A stretch of DNA of 64,000 bases, taken from positions 124,001-188,000 of the forward strand of contig JACPOK010000037.1 of the NCBI GenBank assembly GCA_016191525.1, given 5' to 3'. This DNA is from Burkholderiales bacterium (GTDB taxonomy: Bacteria; Pseudomonadota; Gammaproteobacteria; Burkholderiales; Burkholderiaceae_C). Positions 45,521 through 55,682 of this stretch are shown one piece after another (position 1 is the first letter of the stretch; every line of letters begins with the position of its first letter). Below the pieces are notes generated by a model that made no database searches, was not told the DNA's origin, and was given only the letters and a program-made list of their open reading frames with translations. Both the position numbers and the translations under genes were made by a program.

Positions 45521-47181
45521 CAGGCGTGCACGCGGCGCTGGACAACACGGAACCGGTTGGCGACAAACGCGGAGTCCGCGTACGAGGCATTCGCGGATGG
45601 GTTGCCGCCCGTGCCGTGGTAATCGGAGAAAGCCGCCGACTGGTTGACGAAGATGGCGCCGGTGAGGTTGATCGACAGGGCCACCTTGGTGCGCCAGGTT
45701 GCCTGGACCATCGCGTCGACAAATTCGGCGCTGGTGGAATAGATGCCCGCGGTCAGCGCGCCATGGTCTCGCGTGATGCGCTCGGCCAGCTCGATGGCGG
45801 CCTGCGCGTTCCCGGCCTTGACGACGAAGCTGATGGGGCCGAACCGTTCCGTCATGTAGGCCGCCTCGTCCCGCGCATCGCATTGCAGCAGCATGGGAGT
45901 GCGCACGTCGGCGGCGGGGAATTCCGGGTTCACCAGCTTGCGCGATGGCAACAGGACTTCGGCGTACTGGTGCGCCTCGTCGATGCGCCTCGCTGTGTCC
46001 TGCGACTGGATCGCGCCCAGCACCGCGTGCGCGACCTTGGGGTCGGCCACGAACGCGTCGATGGCCGCAGCCAGGTCGGCCGCGACTTCGTCAAAGCTTT
46101 TGTGGCCTTCGTCGGTGGCGATACCCTGCGAAGGAACAATGATGGCCTGTGTGGTGGTGCACATCTGCCCCGAATACAGCGACAGCGTGAACGCCAGGTT
46201 CTTCAGCATGGCGCGGTAGGCGTCGGTCGATTCGATCACCACGTTGTTCACACCGGCCAGCTCGGCATACACCTGGGCCTGCCTGCAGTTTTCGATCAGC
46301 CAGTTGCCGAACTGGTTGCTGCCGGTGAAGTCCACGGACTTCACGCTCGCGTGCGTGGCGAGGATCTGCGTGGCGGTGCGTTGCGGCGCCACCGCCAGCG
46401 TGATCACGTTGGGATCGATGCCGTTCTCGGCCAGCACTTCGCGTATCACCGAGACGGTGATGGCCGCGGGCAGGATGGCGTTGCTGTGCGGCTTGACGAT
46501 GACCGGGTTGCCGGTCGCCAGGGCGGCGAACACGCCGGGATAGGTATTCCAGGTGGGAAAGGTGCCGCAGCCGATGACCACCGCGACGCCGCGGCCCACG
46601 ATCTCGAAGTGCTTTTCCATGCGGATCGGGGGGTTCTTGCCCTGCGGCTTTTCCCACACCGCCATGCCCGGGATGGCCGCCTGTTCGCGCCAGGCGCATG
46701 CCACGGCTTCGAGCCCACGGTCCTGCGCGTGCGGCCCGCCGGCCTGGAACGCCATCATCCATGCCTGGCCCGTCGTCATCATCACGGCGTGGCCGATCTC
46801 GAAGCTTCGGCGGTTCAGCCGGTCGAGGGCTTCCATCAGGATGCCGCATCGGCCCTCGGCGCCCTGCCTGTTCCAGGCCGGCATCGCCGCCAGGGCGGCC
46901 TCGATGAGGGCTTCCGGGTCGCTGACCGGATAGGCGACTTCAAGCTGGATGCCATAGGGCGATCGCTCCCCGGCGTGCGTGCCCGTGACGCCGGGTTGGG
47001 CCAGCTCGAACGTCTTGCCCAGGTGCGCTTCAAACGCGCGCTTCCCATCCGCTGCTGCCGTTTCGCCATAGCTCTTGGGGCTCGGCATCTCTGCGAAAGC
47101 ACTCCAGTAGCCGCGCGTGCGCAGCGCCTCGGTCGCCTGCTCCAGGCGCGCCCTGTGTTTTTCGAATAGCGGGTAATTCAT
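45520..47181 (-). CDS. paaN: PaaN-type aldehyde dehydrogenase of phenylacetate degradation
   Basis: This is a 553-residue PaaN-family protein (aldehyde dehydrogenase fold, without the C-terminal hydratase domain of PaaZ). Recognisable features are MNYPLFEKHRARLEQA at the start, GCGTFPTWNTYPGVFAALATGNP, and the nucleophile Cys in LYSGQMCTTTQA. It oxidises the ring-opened aldehyde in the phenylacetyl-CoA route. GGAA precedes the ATG at 47181; a TTG nine bases upstream is less likely. It lies 67 bp after the tannase-family gene and overlaps paaK. Confidence 0.9.
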
Positions 47182-47248
47182 GATTTCCAACGATTTCGTT
47201 ATTTCGACGGGCGGGGCGTCTTGCGCGCACCTGGCCGTCTCTCCCGCG

Positions 47249-48901
47249 CTAGGTGCAGGTGAAGCTTGATGCGGAATTGATGTCGCCCGTGCCGTTGTAG
47301 CGCGGGTACTTCGGTGCTTCGCAGACCGGCATGCTGCGGGCAGTGGTGCCCGTGGCGAACCTGTAGGTCAGCTGGTCCGGCGCCTTGTTGGTTTCCACCC
47401 AGTCGATGATGGCGGTGAGCCAGTCGATCTCAGTGAAGTTGCCGCCGGCGCCATGGGTCGATGCGGGCACGATGAACATCCGCGCGTTGCTGCGGGGATC
47501 GGTCGGGCTTAGTGTCCTGGCGATATTGCTCATCGTGGAGAAATTGCGCATGTGGTCGTTCGCGGAGATCAGCGGATCGCCGGCGTCATGCCAGGAAAGC
47601 AGCTTCCTGCCCGATGCGACATACGCCCCGATGGCGGCCTTGTCGTGGTCGGCACCGGCCTGCTGCAGCCCGCTGGTGAAGATCGGGTACTGCACATTGA
47701 AGTCGTAGCCGGTGAGGTTGGGGGCCGGGGCCGTCGAGGGCGGCGGCGCGCCGAACCAGCGAGGATCGTTCGTCGCCAGGAAGGCGAAGGCACCACCCAG
47801 TCCGCCGTAGCTGGTGACGCCCAGGGCGGGCACGCCTTGTATGGCCGATGCCGGCGCGAAGTTTGTCCAGTTGAGCTTGCTGTACGCGGTGGCGCCGCTG
47901 GTCAGCACCAGATTGCCAAGCAGCCCGGAGAGTGTGGTCGCCTGGGCTGCGCTCAGGCACAAGGCCGGGTCGGTGCTGGCACCGGGCTGGCCGCACTGGA
48001 GCGCGGCCGCGGTGAGCGTGCAGGCGCCCGGATTGGCCAGGTAGCCGTCGGCAAGCCCATCGACGGCCGTGCCCGGCGCATCGCACACCGCGACGGCTTT
48101 CGCATACGCGTCCGCATACTGGGCCGGCGTGATGTCGGCAGGCGTGTTCGCCTTCGCGGCCGTATTCAGCATGCCCGTGATCAGCCCGCCCATGTCCATG
48201 CTTTCACAGCCGGACACGATGCCGTTGTATTCCGTGGGCCAGCGTTGCGCGGCGGTGTACGCGTTGCGCCCGCCATTGGAGCAGCCGTTGAAGTAGGTGT
48301 AGGTGGGCACTTTGGCGTAGAACGCTTTGGCGATGCCCTTGGCGAATGTCACGGTGGTGCCCAGCGCCCGGTATGCGTAGTCGGTGGCGGATGCCTGCGC
48401 GTCGGCGGAGCCGCCGATCCATACGGCGGGGGAGGCCTGGGCGGGCACCGCTGCACGGTTGCCCCCGTTGGAGGCCGCATAGATCGCGCCCTTCTGCGCA
48501 ACCGACGCGTGCACCGCGGCAAGGGTGCCGTTGGCCAGCGTGACCGCCGACGCCAGGCGGCCGTCCAGGCCGCCGCCTCCTTGCTGGTACAGCCGGCCGG
48601 ACCAGTTGTCGGGAACAGTGACTTCGATATCCAGGAAAGGGGCACGCGTGCCCAGCACCTGGCACATGCCTGCGTCAGCCACGCCGGTTTTCGCTTCGAT
48701 CCTGTTGGTGGCGGTGATCAGCACGCCTTCCACGGTCTGCCCTTTGAGCGAGGCACAGGTCGCCTTCAGCGCCTCGGCCGTGGGGCCCGCGGGTTCCGCC
48801 ACCCCCCCGCCTGAACCGCCGCAACCCGCCAGCGCTACGGCCACGAAGCCCGCTGCCAACAGGCGCGGGGACTGCCCCAATTTGCTACCGTAGATAATCA
48901 T
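47249..48901 (-). CDS. Tannase/feruloyl esterase family lipoprotein
   Basis: This is a 550-residue exported esterase of the tannase/feruloyl esterase family. A lipoprotein signal with lipobox LAGC (C27), followed by a Gly/Ser linker, predicts membrane anchoring. The nucleophile lies in FNGCSNGG (C207, S208), and the catalytic His is in PASTHGAGG near residue 485. The family's CS-D-HC motif normally has a Cys after that His to pair with the Cys before the Ser; here it is Gly, so the disulfide cannot form as usual. It heads the paaN-paaK-liv operon, so it may release an aryl acid from an ester for import and CoA activation (inference). Confidence 0.87.
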   Translation of the reverse strand: MIIYGSKLGQSPRLLAAGFVAVALAGCGGSGGGVAEPAGPTAEALKATCASLKGQTVEGVLITATNRIEAKTGVADAGMCQVLGTRAPFLDIEVTVPDNWSGRLYQQGGGGLDGRLASAVTLANGTLAAVHASVAQKGAIYAASNGGNRAAVPAQASPAVWIGGSADAQASATDYAYRALGTTVTFAKGIAKAFYAKVPTYTYFNGCSNGGRNAYTAAQRWPTEYNGIVSGCESMDMGGLITGMLNTAAKANTPADITPAQYADAYAKAVAVCDAPGTAVDGLADGYLANPGACTLTAAALQCGQPGASTDPALCLSAAQATTLSGLLGNLVLTSGATAYSKLNWTNFAPASAIQGVPALGVTSYGGLGGAFAFLATNDPRWFGAPPPSTAPAPNLTGYDFNVQYPIFTSGLQQAGADHDKAAIGAYVASGRKLLSWHDAGDPLISANDHMRNFSTMSNIARTLSPTDPRSNARMFIVPASTHGAGGNFTEIDWLTAIIDWVETNKAPDQLTYRFATGTTARSMPVCEAPKYPRYNGTGDINSASSFTCT

Positions 48902-48990
48902 TCTTTGCTCCAGACTTCAGAATCAAACAACTGCCCACAAGGCATCCAAATCACTTAAAAACATCTAACTCATTGATTTAAAACGAGATA

Positions 48991-49020
48991 ATTAATAGAC
49001 CGAACGGTCGGTCAATTAAT
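48991..49020. promoter_or_regulatory. Large palindromic operator between the tannase-family and TetR genes
   Basis: An inner imperfect palindrome ACCGAACGGTCGGT (48999-49012) is flanked symmetrically by ATTAAT on both sides (48991-48996 and 49015-49020). The element lies in an AT-rich 219-bp divergent region, 90 bp before the tannase-family ATG and 101 bp before the TetR ATG. A TTGACC at its edge on the minus strand could be the -35 of the tannase-paa-liv operon. The ACCG-n-CGGT form is typical of TetR-family sites. The adjacent TetR protein is the obvious candidate. Confidence 0.7.
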
Positions 49021-49120
49021 TCTAGGCTGCATTGCGAAGTAACGAATAAGTAGAAACCCGCGTACGAGCATCAGCTCGATCGACGGATCGCGGACCACCG
49101 CCCACCGAACCCAGGCCGTC

Positions 49121-49756
49121 ATGGCGCGTAAAAAGACCCAAAGCTTTGATGACCAGAAAGAGGTGATCCTGCAAGGCGCTGCCGAGCTGTTTGCGCGCCG
49201 TGGATACCTGGGTGCGTCGATGAACGACGTGGCGCAAGCGTGCGGCCTTTCAAAGGCGTCGCTGTATCACTATTACCGCGACAAGGACGACCTGCTGGCC
49301 AACATCGCCGAGGCGCACGTCGCCCGGCTTGCCGAACTGGTGAAGTCGGTGCAGGGCGACGCTTCGATCGCGCCGGCCGACCGGCTTGACGTCCTGATCA
49401 CCCGCTTCCTCACGGAATACGCCGATGCCCAGAACTCCCACCGGGTACTGACCGAGGACGTCAAGTTTCTGCCGCCGGTTGCGCGGGAGCGGATTCTGCA
49501 GCTGGAGCGCGTCGTCGTGAACGGCTTCGCGCACGCCATTGGCGTGCAGCGCCCGGACCTGGCCGAGGCCGGGCTGCACAAGGCGGTGGCGATGCTGCTT
49601 TTCGGGATGCTCAACTGGATGTTCACCTGGATGCGCCCCGACGGCGCATTGAACTACGTCACCATCGCGCCCTTGGTGCGCGACCTGTTCTTCCGCGGCC
49701 TTGGCGGCATCCAGATTCCGTCACTCGCCAAGCCCCCGGTTCCACGCGAGCGGTAA
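49121..49756 (+). CDS. TetR family transcriptional regulator
   Basis: This is a 211-residue TetR regulator: the DNA-binding helix-turn-helix lies in residues 18-62 (ASMNDVAQACGLSKASLYHYY), and the rest is the helical ligand-binding and dimer domain. It is divergent from the tannase-paaN-paaK-liv operon and shares a palindromic operator with it, so it is likely a repressor lifted by an aryl-CoA such as phenylacetyl-CoA, in the manner of PaaR (inference). A hairpin and a strong terminator follow at 49814-49897. Confidence 0.9.
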   Translation: MARKKTQSFDDQKEVILQGAAELFARRGYLGASMNDVAQACGLSKASLYHYYRDKDDLLANIAEAHVARLAELVKSVQGDASIAPADRLDVLITRFLTEYADAQNSHRVLTEDVKFLPPVARERILQLERVVVNGFAHAIGVQRPDLAEAGLHKAVAMLLFGMLNWMFTWMRPDGALNYVTIAPLVRDLFFRGLGGIQIPSLAKPPVPRER

Positions 49757-49813
49757 AGCAGTACGCACATTCCGCCTGCGTGAAGGCTTTTTGGTGCGGG
49801 AGCCCGGGAGGCC

Positions 49814-49847
49814 TCGCGATATTTCAAGTTTTGTTGAAATATCGCGA
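49814..49847. repeat. 14-bp perfect inverted repeat with 6-base loop
   Basis: TCGCGATATTTCAA (49814-49827) and TTGAAATATCGCGA (49834-49847) pair perfectly around GTTTTG. No T-run follows on either strand, so it is not a standard terminator. It lies 57 bp after the TetR stop and 60 bp from the 3' end of the tRNA-Ser gene. It could be a stabilising mRNA hairpin, a protein site or a relic repeat; nothing in the window repeats it. Confidence 0.5.
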
Positions 49848-49871
49848 ATCTGGAGGCTGTAGACGGAAACA

Positions 49872-49897
49872 AAAAATGCGCCAAAAGGCGCATTTTT
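49872..49897. terminator. Bidirectional rho-independent terminator
   Basis: AAAAATGCGCC (49872-49882) pairs with GGCGCATTTTT (49887-49897) around AAAA. Read on the plus strand the stem ends in T-run and closes the TetR transcript. Read on the minus strand it equally ends in a T-run and lies 10 bp beyond the CCA end of tRNA-Ser, so it probably serves both converging transcripts. Confidence 0.85.
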
Positions 49898-49906
49898 GCT
49901 GGGTTG

Positions 49907-49997
<91 letters not shown>

Positions 49998-50036
49998 GGA
50001 ACCGGTTTCGCGTGGTGCGAAGCCCCGTATTCTAGC

Positions 50037-51356
<1,320 letters not shown>

Positions 51357-51379
51357 TTATCGGGCCGGGTGCGGCCGGC

Positions 51380-52318
51380 TCAGGACAGCGTGGCCGGGTC
51401 CAGGTTGGCGCCGCAGATCACCAGGCACACCCGCTCCTGCGCACCGGGCCGGTAAGCGCCGCTTTGCAGAGCGGCCAGGCCCAGGGCGGCCGCCGGTTCC
51501 ACCGCCAGCTTGAGCTGTTTCCACAGGGTGAGCTGGGCCTGGCGGATGGCCGCATCGGGCAGCAGCAGCGAATCCTTCACCAGCCGCTGGGTGATCTCCC
51601 AGGCGATTGCGCCAACGCGCTTGGCGCCCAGCGAATCGGCGGCGATGCCGCTCACCGCCACGTCCACCGGGTGGCCGGCCTGCCGGGCCTGGTACAGCGT
51701 GGGTGCCAGTTCAGGCTCCAGCGCGACCACGCGCGTGCGCTGCTCAAACCAGGCGGCGATGCCGGCAATCAGCCCGCCGCCGCCCACGCTGACCAGCACG
51801 CTGTCAGGCACGCCGCCCTGCAGCTCGATCTCTTTGGCCAGCGTGCCCGCCCCGGCCACCACCTCGGGCTGGTCGTAGGCGTGGGTCATCAGCGCACCGG
51901 TCTGCTGCTGGCGGGTGATGCAGGCAGCCAGCGCCTCGCCGTAGACGGCGCCCGTGACCACCAGCTCGGCGCCCAGCTCGCGCAGCTTGGCCTGCTTGGC
52001 GGGGCTGCACACGGTGGGCACGAACACCTCGCATTTCACGCCCAGCGATTTGGCCGCTGCCGCGGTGGCGATGCCGGCATTGCCGCCGGAGGCCACGATC
52101 ACGCCGCTGGCCGGGATGGGGTTGGACAGCAGCCGGTTGAGCATGCCGCGGGCCTTGAAGCTGCCGCTCACCTGGCAATGCTCGAGCTTGAGCCAGACCT
52201 CGGCGCAGGCCACGCCCAGCACCTCGCCACGCAGTTTCCATAGCGGCGTCTCGAGGAGAAAAGGCCCACGGCCCGCACCCAGTCTGCTATGGGCGCTATC
52301 AATTTCAGAGCGGTTCAT
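51380..52318 (-). CDS. PLP-dependent serine/threonine dehydratase-like protein
   Basis: This is a 312-residue fold-type II PLP enzyme. The Schiff-base lysine is K55 in SGSFKARG, the substrate/phosphate region ASGGNAGIA lies near residue 76, and the cofactor glycine loop is [10 protein letters not shown]. It lacks the C-terminal ACT-like regulatory domain of biosynthetic IlvA, so it fits catabolic threonine/serine dehydratase or serine racemase families. It is co-directional with ispH (4-bp overlap at ispH's end) and serS. Confidence 0.88.
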   Translation of the reverse strand: MNRSEIDSAHSRLGAGRGPFLLETPLWKLRGEVLGVACAEVWLKLEHCQVSGSFKARGMLNRLLSNPIPASGVIVASGGNAGIATAAAAKSLGVKCEVFVPTVCSPAKQAKLRELGAELVVTGAVYGEALAACITRQQQTGALMTHAYDQPEVVAGAGTLAKEIELQGGVPDSVLVSVGGGGLIAGIAAWFEQRTRVVALEPELAPTLYQARQAGHPVDVAVSGIAADSLGAKRVGAIAWEITQRLVKDSLLLPDAAIRQAQLTLWKQLKLAVEPAAALGLAALQSGAYRPGAQERVCLVICGANLDPATLS

Positions 52319-53289
52319 GCTGCAGACCCTTTGGTGTCAAGGCGCAGCCCCTTCGGTAGCGGAAACTTCACCGTCTCTTCAATCCCGTCAATCTTGCGCA
52401 CCGACACGGCACCGAGGCCGCGGATGCGGTCGATCACCTCGCGCACCAGCACTTCGGGGGCCGAGGCGCCGGCCGTGAGGCCGACGCGCTGCTTGCCTGC
52501 CAGCCATTCGGGCTTGAGCTCACCGGCGTTGTCCACCATGTAGCTGTCCACGCCGAGCTTGCGCGCCAGCTCGGCCAGCCGGTTGCTGTTGGAACTGGTG
52601 GGGCTGCCCACCACGATCAGCACGTCCACCTGCGGCGACATCACCTTCACCGCGTCCTGGCGGTTCTGGGTGGCGTAGCAGATGTCCTGCTGCTTGGGCT
52701 CGCGCACGCTGGGAAAGCGCGCGCGCACGGCCGCGGAAATCTCGGCCGCATCGTCCACGCTCAGCGTGGTCTGCGTCACCACCGCCAGTTTGGCCGTCTG
52801 CGCGGGCTGCACCCGGGCCACGTCCGCCACGTCCTCCACCAGGTGGATGCCGTGGTCCAGCTGGCCCATGGTGCCTTCAACTTCGGGGTGGCCCTTGTGG
52901 CCGATCATGATGAACTCATAACCCTCTTTGGCGAGCTTGGCCACCTCTACGTGCACCTTGGTGACCAGCGGACAAGTGGCGTCGAACACCTCGAAGCCGC
53001 GGCCCTGCGCCTCCAGCTGGATGGCCTTGCTCACGCCGTGCGCTGAGAAGACCAGCGTGGCGCCGGGCGGCACGTCGGCCAGGTCCTCGATGAAGATCGC
53101 GCCCTTGGATTTCAGGTCGTTCACCACGAAGGTGTTGTGCACGATTTCGTGGCGCACGTAGATGGGCGCGCCGAATTTCTGCAGCGCCCGCTCCACGATC
53201 TCAATGGCGCGGTCCACGCCCGCGCAAAAGCCGCGCGGCTCGGCCAGGATGATTTCCGCAGGGCCGGTCACGTCGCCAACGTCGCTCAT
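52315..53289 (-). CDS. ispH: 4-hydroxy-3-methylbut-2-enyl diphosphate reductase
   Basis: This is a 324-residue iron-sulfur enzyme of the MEP isoprenoid pathway that makes IPP and DMAPP from HMBPP. Cluster cysteines are C22 in [12 protein letters not shown], the Cys in [11 protein letters not shown] and the Cys in [11 protein letters not shown]. The diphosphate-binding His and Ser/Asn residues around GTMGQ and [10 protein letters not shown] are present. Its start overlaps the stop of the FKBP gene (ATGA), the same order as fkpB-ispH in E. coli. Confidence 0.97.
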   Translation of the reverse strand: MSDVGDVTGPAEIILAEPRGFCAGVDRAIEIVERALQKFGAPIYVRHEIVHNTFVVNDLKSKGAIFIEDLADVPPGATLVFSAHGVSKAIQLEAQGRGFEVFDATCPLVTKVHVEVAKLAKEGYEFIMIGHKGHPEVEGTMGQLDHGIHLVEDVADVARVQPAQTAKLAVVTQTTLSVDDAAEISAAVRARFPSVREPKQQDICYATQNRQDAVKVMSPQVDVLIVVGSPTSSNSNRLAELARKLGVDSYMVDNAGELKPEWLAGKQRVGLTAGASAPEVLVREVIDRIRGLGAVSVRKIDGIEETVKFPLPKGLRLDTKGSAA

Positions 53290-53741
53290 AGCACTCCGAT
53301 CACATGCGCTTCAAAGGTCACGGGCTGCCCCGCCAGCGGGTGGTTGAAGTCGAACAGCACCGCGCCGTCGCCGCGCACCTGCTGCACGGCACCCGCGTAG
53401 CTTCCCATGCCGTCGGGCGTGGGGAACTGCACCACGTCGCCCGCCTGGTACTGCTCATCCGGGTCGCCCAGCTGGTTGAGCAGCTTGCGCGCGACCCATT
53501 GAACCATGTCGGGGTTGCGCTCGCCGAAGGCTTCACCGGCCGGGATCTCGAAGCTGGCGCGCGCGCCCTCTTCCATGCCCAGCAGCCGCTGCTCCACGGC
53601 CGGCGACAGCTCGCCCGTGCCCAGCGACAGCGTGGCCGGCTTGTCGCTGAAGGTGTTGATGATGTCGCCACCCGGCCCCGCGAGGCGGTAATGCAGGGTG
53701 AGGAAGGAGCCCGCGTGGACGCGGGGCACTGAGGAGGCCAT
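53286..53741 (-). CDS. fkpB: FKBP-type peptidyl-prolyl isomerase, SlpA/FkpB type
   Basis: This is a 151-residue cytoplasmic prolyl isomerase/chaperone of the SlpA class, in which an insert-in-flap domain sits between the FKBP strands. It shows [49 protein letters not shown] and [14 protein letters not shown]. The ATG at 53741 is used; the frame runs open to 54953 but that extension is antisense to radC and smr. It is immediately upstream of ispH with a 4-bp overlap. Confidence 0.93.
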   Translation of the reverse strand: MASSVPRVHAGSFLTLHYRLAGPGGDIINTFSDKPATLSLGTGELSPAVEQRLLGMEEGARASFEIPAGEAFGERNPDMVQWVARKLLNQLGDPDEQYQAGDVVQFPTPDGMGSYAGAVQQVRGDGAVLFDFNHPLAGQPVTFEAHVIGVL

Positions 53742-53796
53742 GGAAGTCCCGATAAACTGGCCTCCATTGTAGAAACCCCGCCCTGCCTGCCGCCCC

Positions 53797-54474
53797 ATGC
53801 CCCTGAAAGACCTTCCCGCCGATGCGCAGCCGCGCGAAAAACTGCTGGCCCGCGGGGCGGGTGCATTGGGCGACGCCGAGCTGCTGGCGCTGCTGCTGCG
53901 CACCGGCACCACGGGCCGCGGCGTGCTGCAGATGGCGCAGGAACTGCTGGACCAGTTCGGCGGCATCGCCGGCCTGCTGAACACCACGGCGGAGGACCTG
54001 AAGGCGTTCAAGGGCCTGGGCGGCCCGGCCAAGCGGGCCGAACTCATCGCCGTGCTGGAGCTGGCGCGAAGGGCCCTGTCGCAGCAGCTGAAGGAGCGCG
54101 AGGTGTTCAGCTCGCCCGATGCGGTGAAGCAGTACCTCCAGCTGCACTTGGCGGCCAAGGCGCACGAGGTGTTCGCGGTGCTGTTCCTCGATGCGCAGAA
54201 CCGGCTGGTGGCCATGGAAGAGCTGTTCCGCGGCACCCTCACCCAGACCAGCGTGTACCCGCGCGAGGTGGTGCTGCATGCGCTCAAGCTCGGTGCGGCT
54301 TCCGTGGTGCTGGCACACAACCATCCCAGCGGCACGGTGCAGCCCTCGCGCGCCGACGAGGCGCTGACGCAGACCCTCAAGGCGGCGCTGGCGCTGGTCG
54401 ATGTGCGCGTGCTCGACCACGTGATCGTGGCGCAGGGCGAGGCCCTGTCCATGGCCGAGAAGGGCCTGCTGTGA
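53797..54474 (+). CDS. radC: RadC family JAB1/MPN-domain protein
   Basis: This is a 225-residue protein of the RadC family. The N-terminal helix-hairpin-helix part ([24 protein letters not shown]) is followed by an MPN/JAMM metalloprotease-like domain with H174, H176 and D187 in [16 protein letters not shown]. Despite the name, a role in recombinational repair is not proven. It is divergent from the fkpB-ispH unit and its stop overlaps the GTG start of the Smr gene (GTGA). Confidence 0.94.
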   Translation: MPLKDLPADAQPREKLLARGAGALGDAELLALLLRTGTTGRGVLQMAQELLDQFGGIAGLLNTTAEDLKAFKGLGGPAKRAELIAVLELARRALSQQLKEREVFSSPDAVKQYLQLHLAAKAHEVFAVLFLDAQNRLVAMEELFRGTLTQTSVYPREVVLHALKLGAASVVLAHNHPSGTVQPSRADEALTQTLKAALALVDVRVLDHVIVAQGEALSMAEKGLL

Positions 54475-55106
54475 AGATCAAGTCGCTGCAGGACCTGCAG
54501 CAAGTACAAAGGAAGCTGGCGGAGCAGCAGAAGCTTGCCGCGGAGCAGGAGGCGGCGCGCAAGGAAGCCGAGCGCAAGGCGCAGGCCGACAGCAGCCTTT
54601 TCGTGCGGGCCGCCGGCGCCGTCAAGCCGATACGCGACCGGCCGCGCGTGCCGCTGGCGCGCGAGCCCGCGCCCCCCATCGCCGTGCAGCACCAGCTTGA
54701 CGAGCAGCGCGTAATGCACGAATCCATCAGCGACGAGTTTGACGCGTCGACGCTGCTGGACGTGGATGACGCGATGAGCTACCGGCGCCCCGGAATCGGC
54801 ACCGACGTGACGCGCAAGCTGCGCAAGGGCGGCTGGAGCATCCAGCGCGAAATCGACCTGCACGGCCTGCGCCGCGAGGATGCGCGCGAGGCGCTGGCGG
54901 CTTTCATCCGCGAGGCCTGCAAACAGGGCATCCGCTGCATCCGTGTGGTCCACGGCAAGGGCCTGGGTTCACCGGGCAAGACGCCGGTACTCAAGGGCCG
55001 GGTGCAAAGCTGGCTGATCCAGAAGAATGAGGTGCTGGCCTTTGTGCAGGCCCGCGCCGACGAGGGCGGCGCCGGGGCCCTGGTGGTCCTGCTGAAGGCT
55101 TCCTAG
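54471..55106 (+). CDS. Smr domain protein
   Basis: This is a 211-residue protein with a charged N-terminal coiled-coil-like stretch (about residues 1-45, rich in Gln, Glu, Lys and Ala) and a C-terminal Smr domain: [34 protein letters not shown] and [10 protein letters not shown]. The DLHGL and HGKG motifs are those of the MutS2/Smr endonuclease fold. Translation begins at GTG 54471, coupled to radC. Small Smr proteins of this kind may act as nucleases on DNA or stalled-ribosome mRNA; the target is not known. Confidence 0.9.
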   Translation: MKIKSLQDLQQVQRKLAEQQKLAAEQEAARKEAERKAQADSSLFVRAAGAVKPIRDRPRVPLAREPAPPIAVQHQLDEQRVMHESISDEFDASTLLDVDDAMSYRRPGIGTDVTRKLRKGGWSIQREIDLHGLRREDAREALAAFIREACKQGIRCIRVVHGKGLGSPGKTPVLKGRVQSWLIQKNEVLAFVQARADEGGAGALVVLLKAS

Positions 55107-55258
55107 CCGGTGCCGAGCCGCCTCAAAGCGGCTACGCCCCCTTGGGGGGCAGCGAACGAAGTGAGCGTGGGGGCCACATTCAGCCGGTGCCGAGCCGCCT
55201 CAAAGCGGCTACGCCCCCTTGGGGGGCAGCGAACGAAGTGAGCGTGGGGGCCACATTC
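55105..55258. repeat. 77-bp perfect tandem duplication between smr and globin genes
   Basis: Two identical 77-bp units (55105-55181 and 55182-55258) lie head to tail and are followed by the first bases of a third (AGCCG). Each unit holds a GCCGC-N6-GCGGC hairpin and a CCCCC-TT-GGGGG palindrome. The array exactly fills the gap between the convergent smr and globin genes and overlaps both stop codons by 2 bp. It may act as a bidirectional terminator, and resembles dispersed intergenic hairpin repeats of beta-proteobacteria (inference). Confidence 0.85.
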
Positions 55259-55661
55259 AGCCGTTCAGGTTGCGCATCCAGTCTGCCGTCTGGAAAAAAC
55301 TTTCCTTCAGGCGGGCGCGAAGCTCGTCCGGCACGCCGGTCTCGCCCATCGCCTGGTCCATGCAGGCCAGCCACTGGTCACGCTCCTTGATGCCGATGGT
55401 GAACGGCATGTGGCGCATGCGGAGCTTCGGATGGCCAAAACGCTCGGTGTAATGTTGCGGCCCGCCCAGCCAGCCGCACAGGAACCAGAACAGGTGCTGG
55501 CGTGCCTTGGTGAGTTCGCTGCCGTGCGCGGCGCGCAGGTCCGAATACGCGGGCTCCAGGTCCATCAGGTCGTAGAAGCGCTCGACCAACGCCTTGACTT
55601 TTTCCTCGCCGCCAATCCACTCGAACGGGGTGGCGAACTGCGGCTTTTCCTGGATCTGCAT
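55257..55661 (-). CDS. Group II truncated haemoglobin
   Basis: This is a 134-residue truncated globin of the trHb2/O class, binding haem for oxygen or reactive-nitrogen chemistry in the cytoplasm. FEWIGGEEKVKALVERFYDLM is helix A-B, HLFWFLCGWLGGPQHYTERFGHPKLRMRHMPF contains the F-helix proximal His and the GG and GHP turns of the class, and the G8 Trp is in ERDQWLACM. The gene ends in the second copy of the 77-bp repeat. It follows the FtsX-type permease by 21 bp. Confidence 0.93.
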   Translation of the reverse strand: MQIQEKPQFATPFEWIGGEEKVKALVERFYDLMDLEPAYSDLRAAHGSELTKARQHLFWFLCGWLGGPQHYTERFGHPKLRMRHMPFTIGIKERDQWLACMDQAMGETGVPDELRARLKESFFQTADWMRNLNG

Positions 55662-55682
55662 GCCGCCATTGTCCCGCGAAGT

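Noticed and set aside
53742-54953. Long in-frame upstream extension of the FKBP gene
   Set aside because: It is antisense to radC and smr, has no FKBP homology, and the conserved SlpA start is at 53741.
55105-55258. CRISPR-like array
   Set aside because: The units are directly abutting 77-bp duplicates with no spacers and no cas genes nearby.
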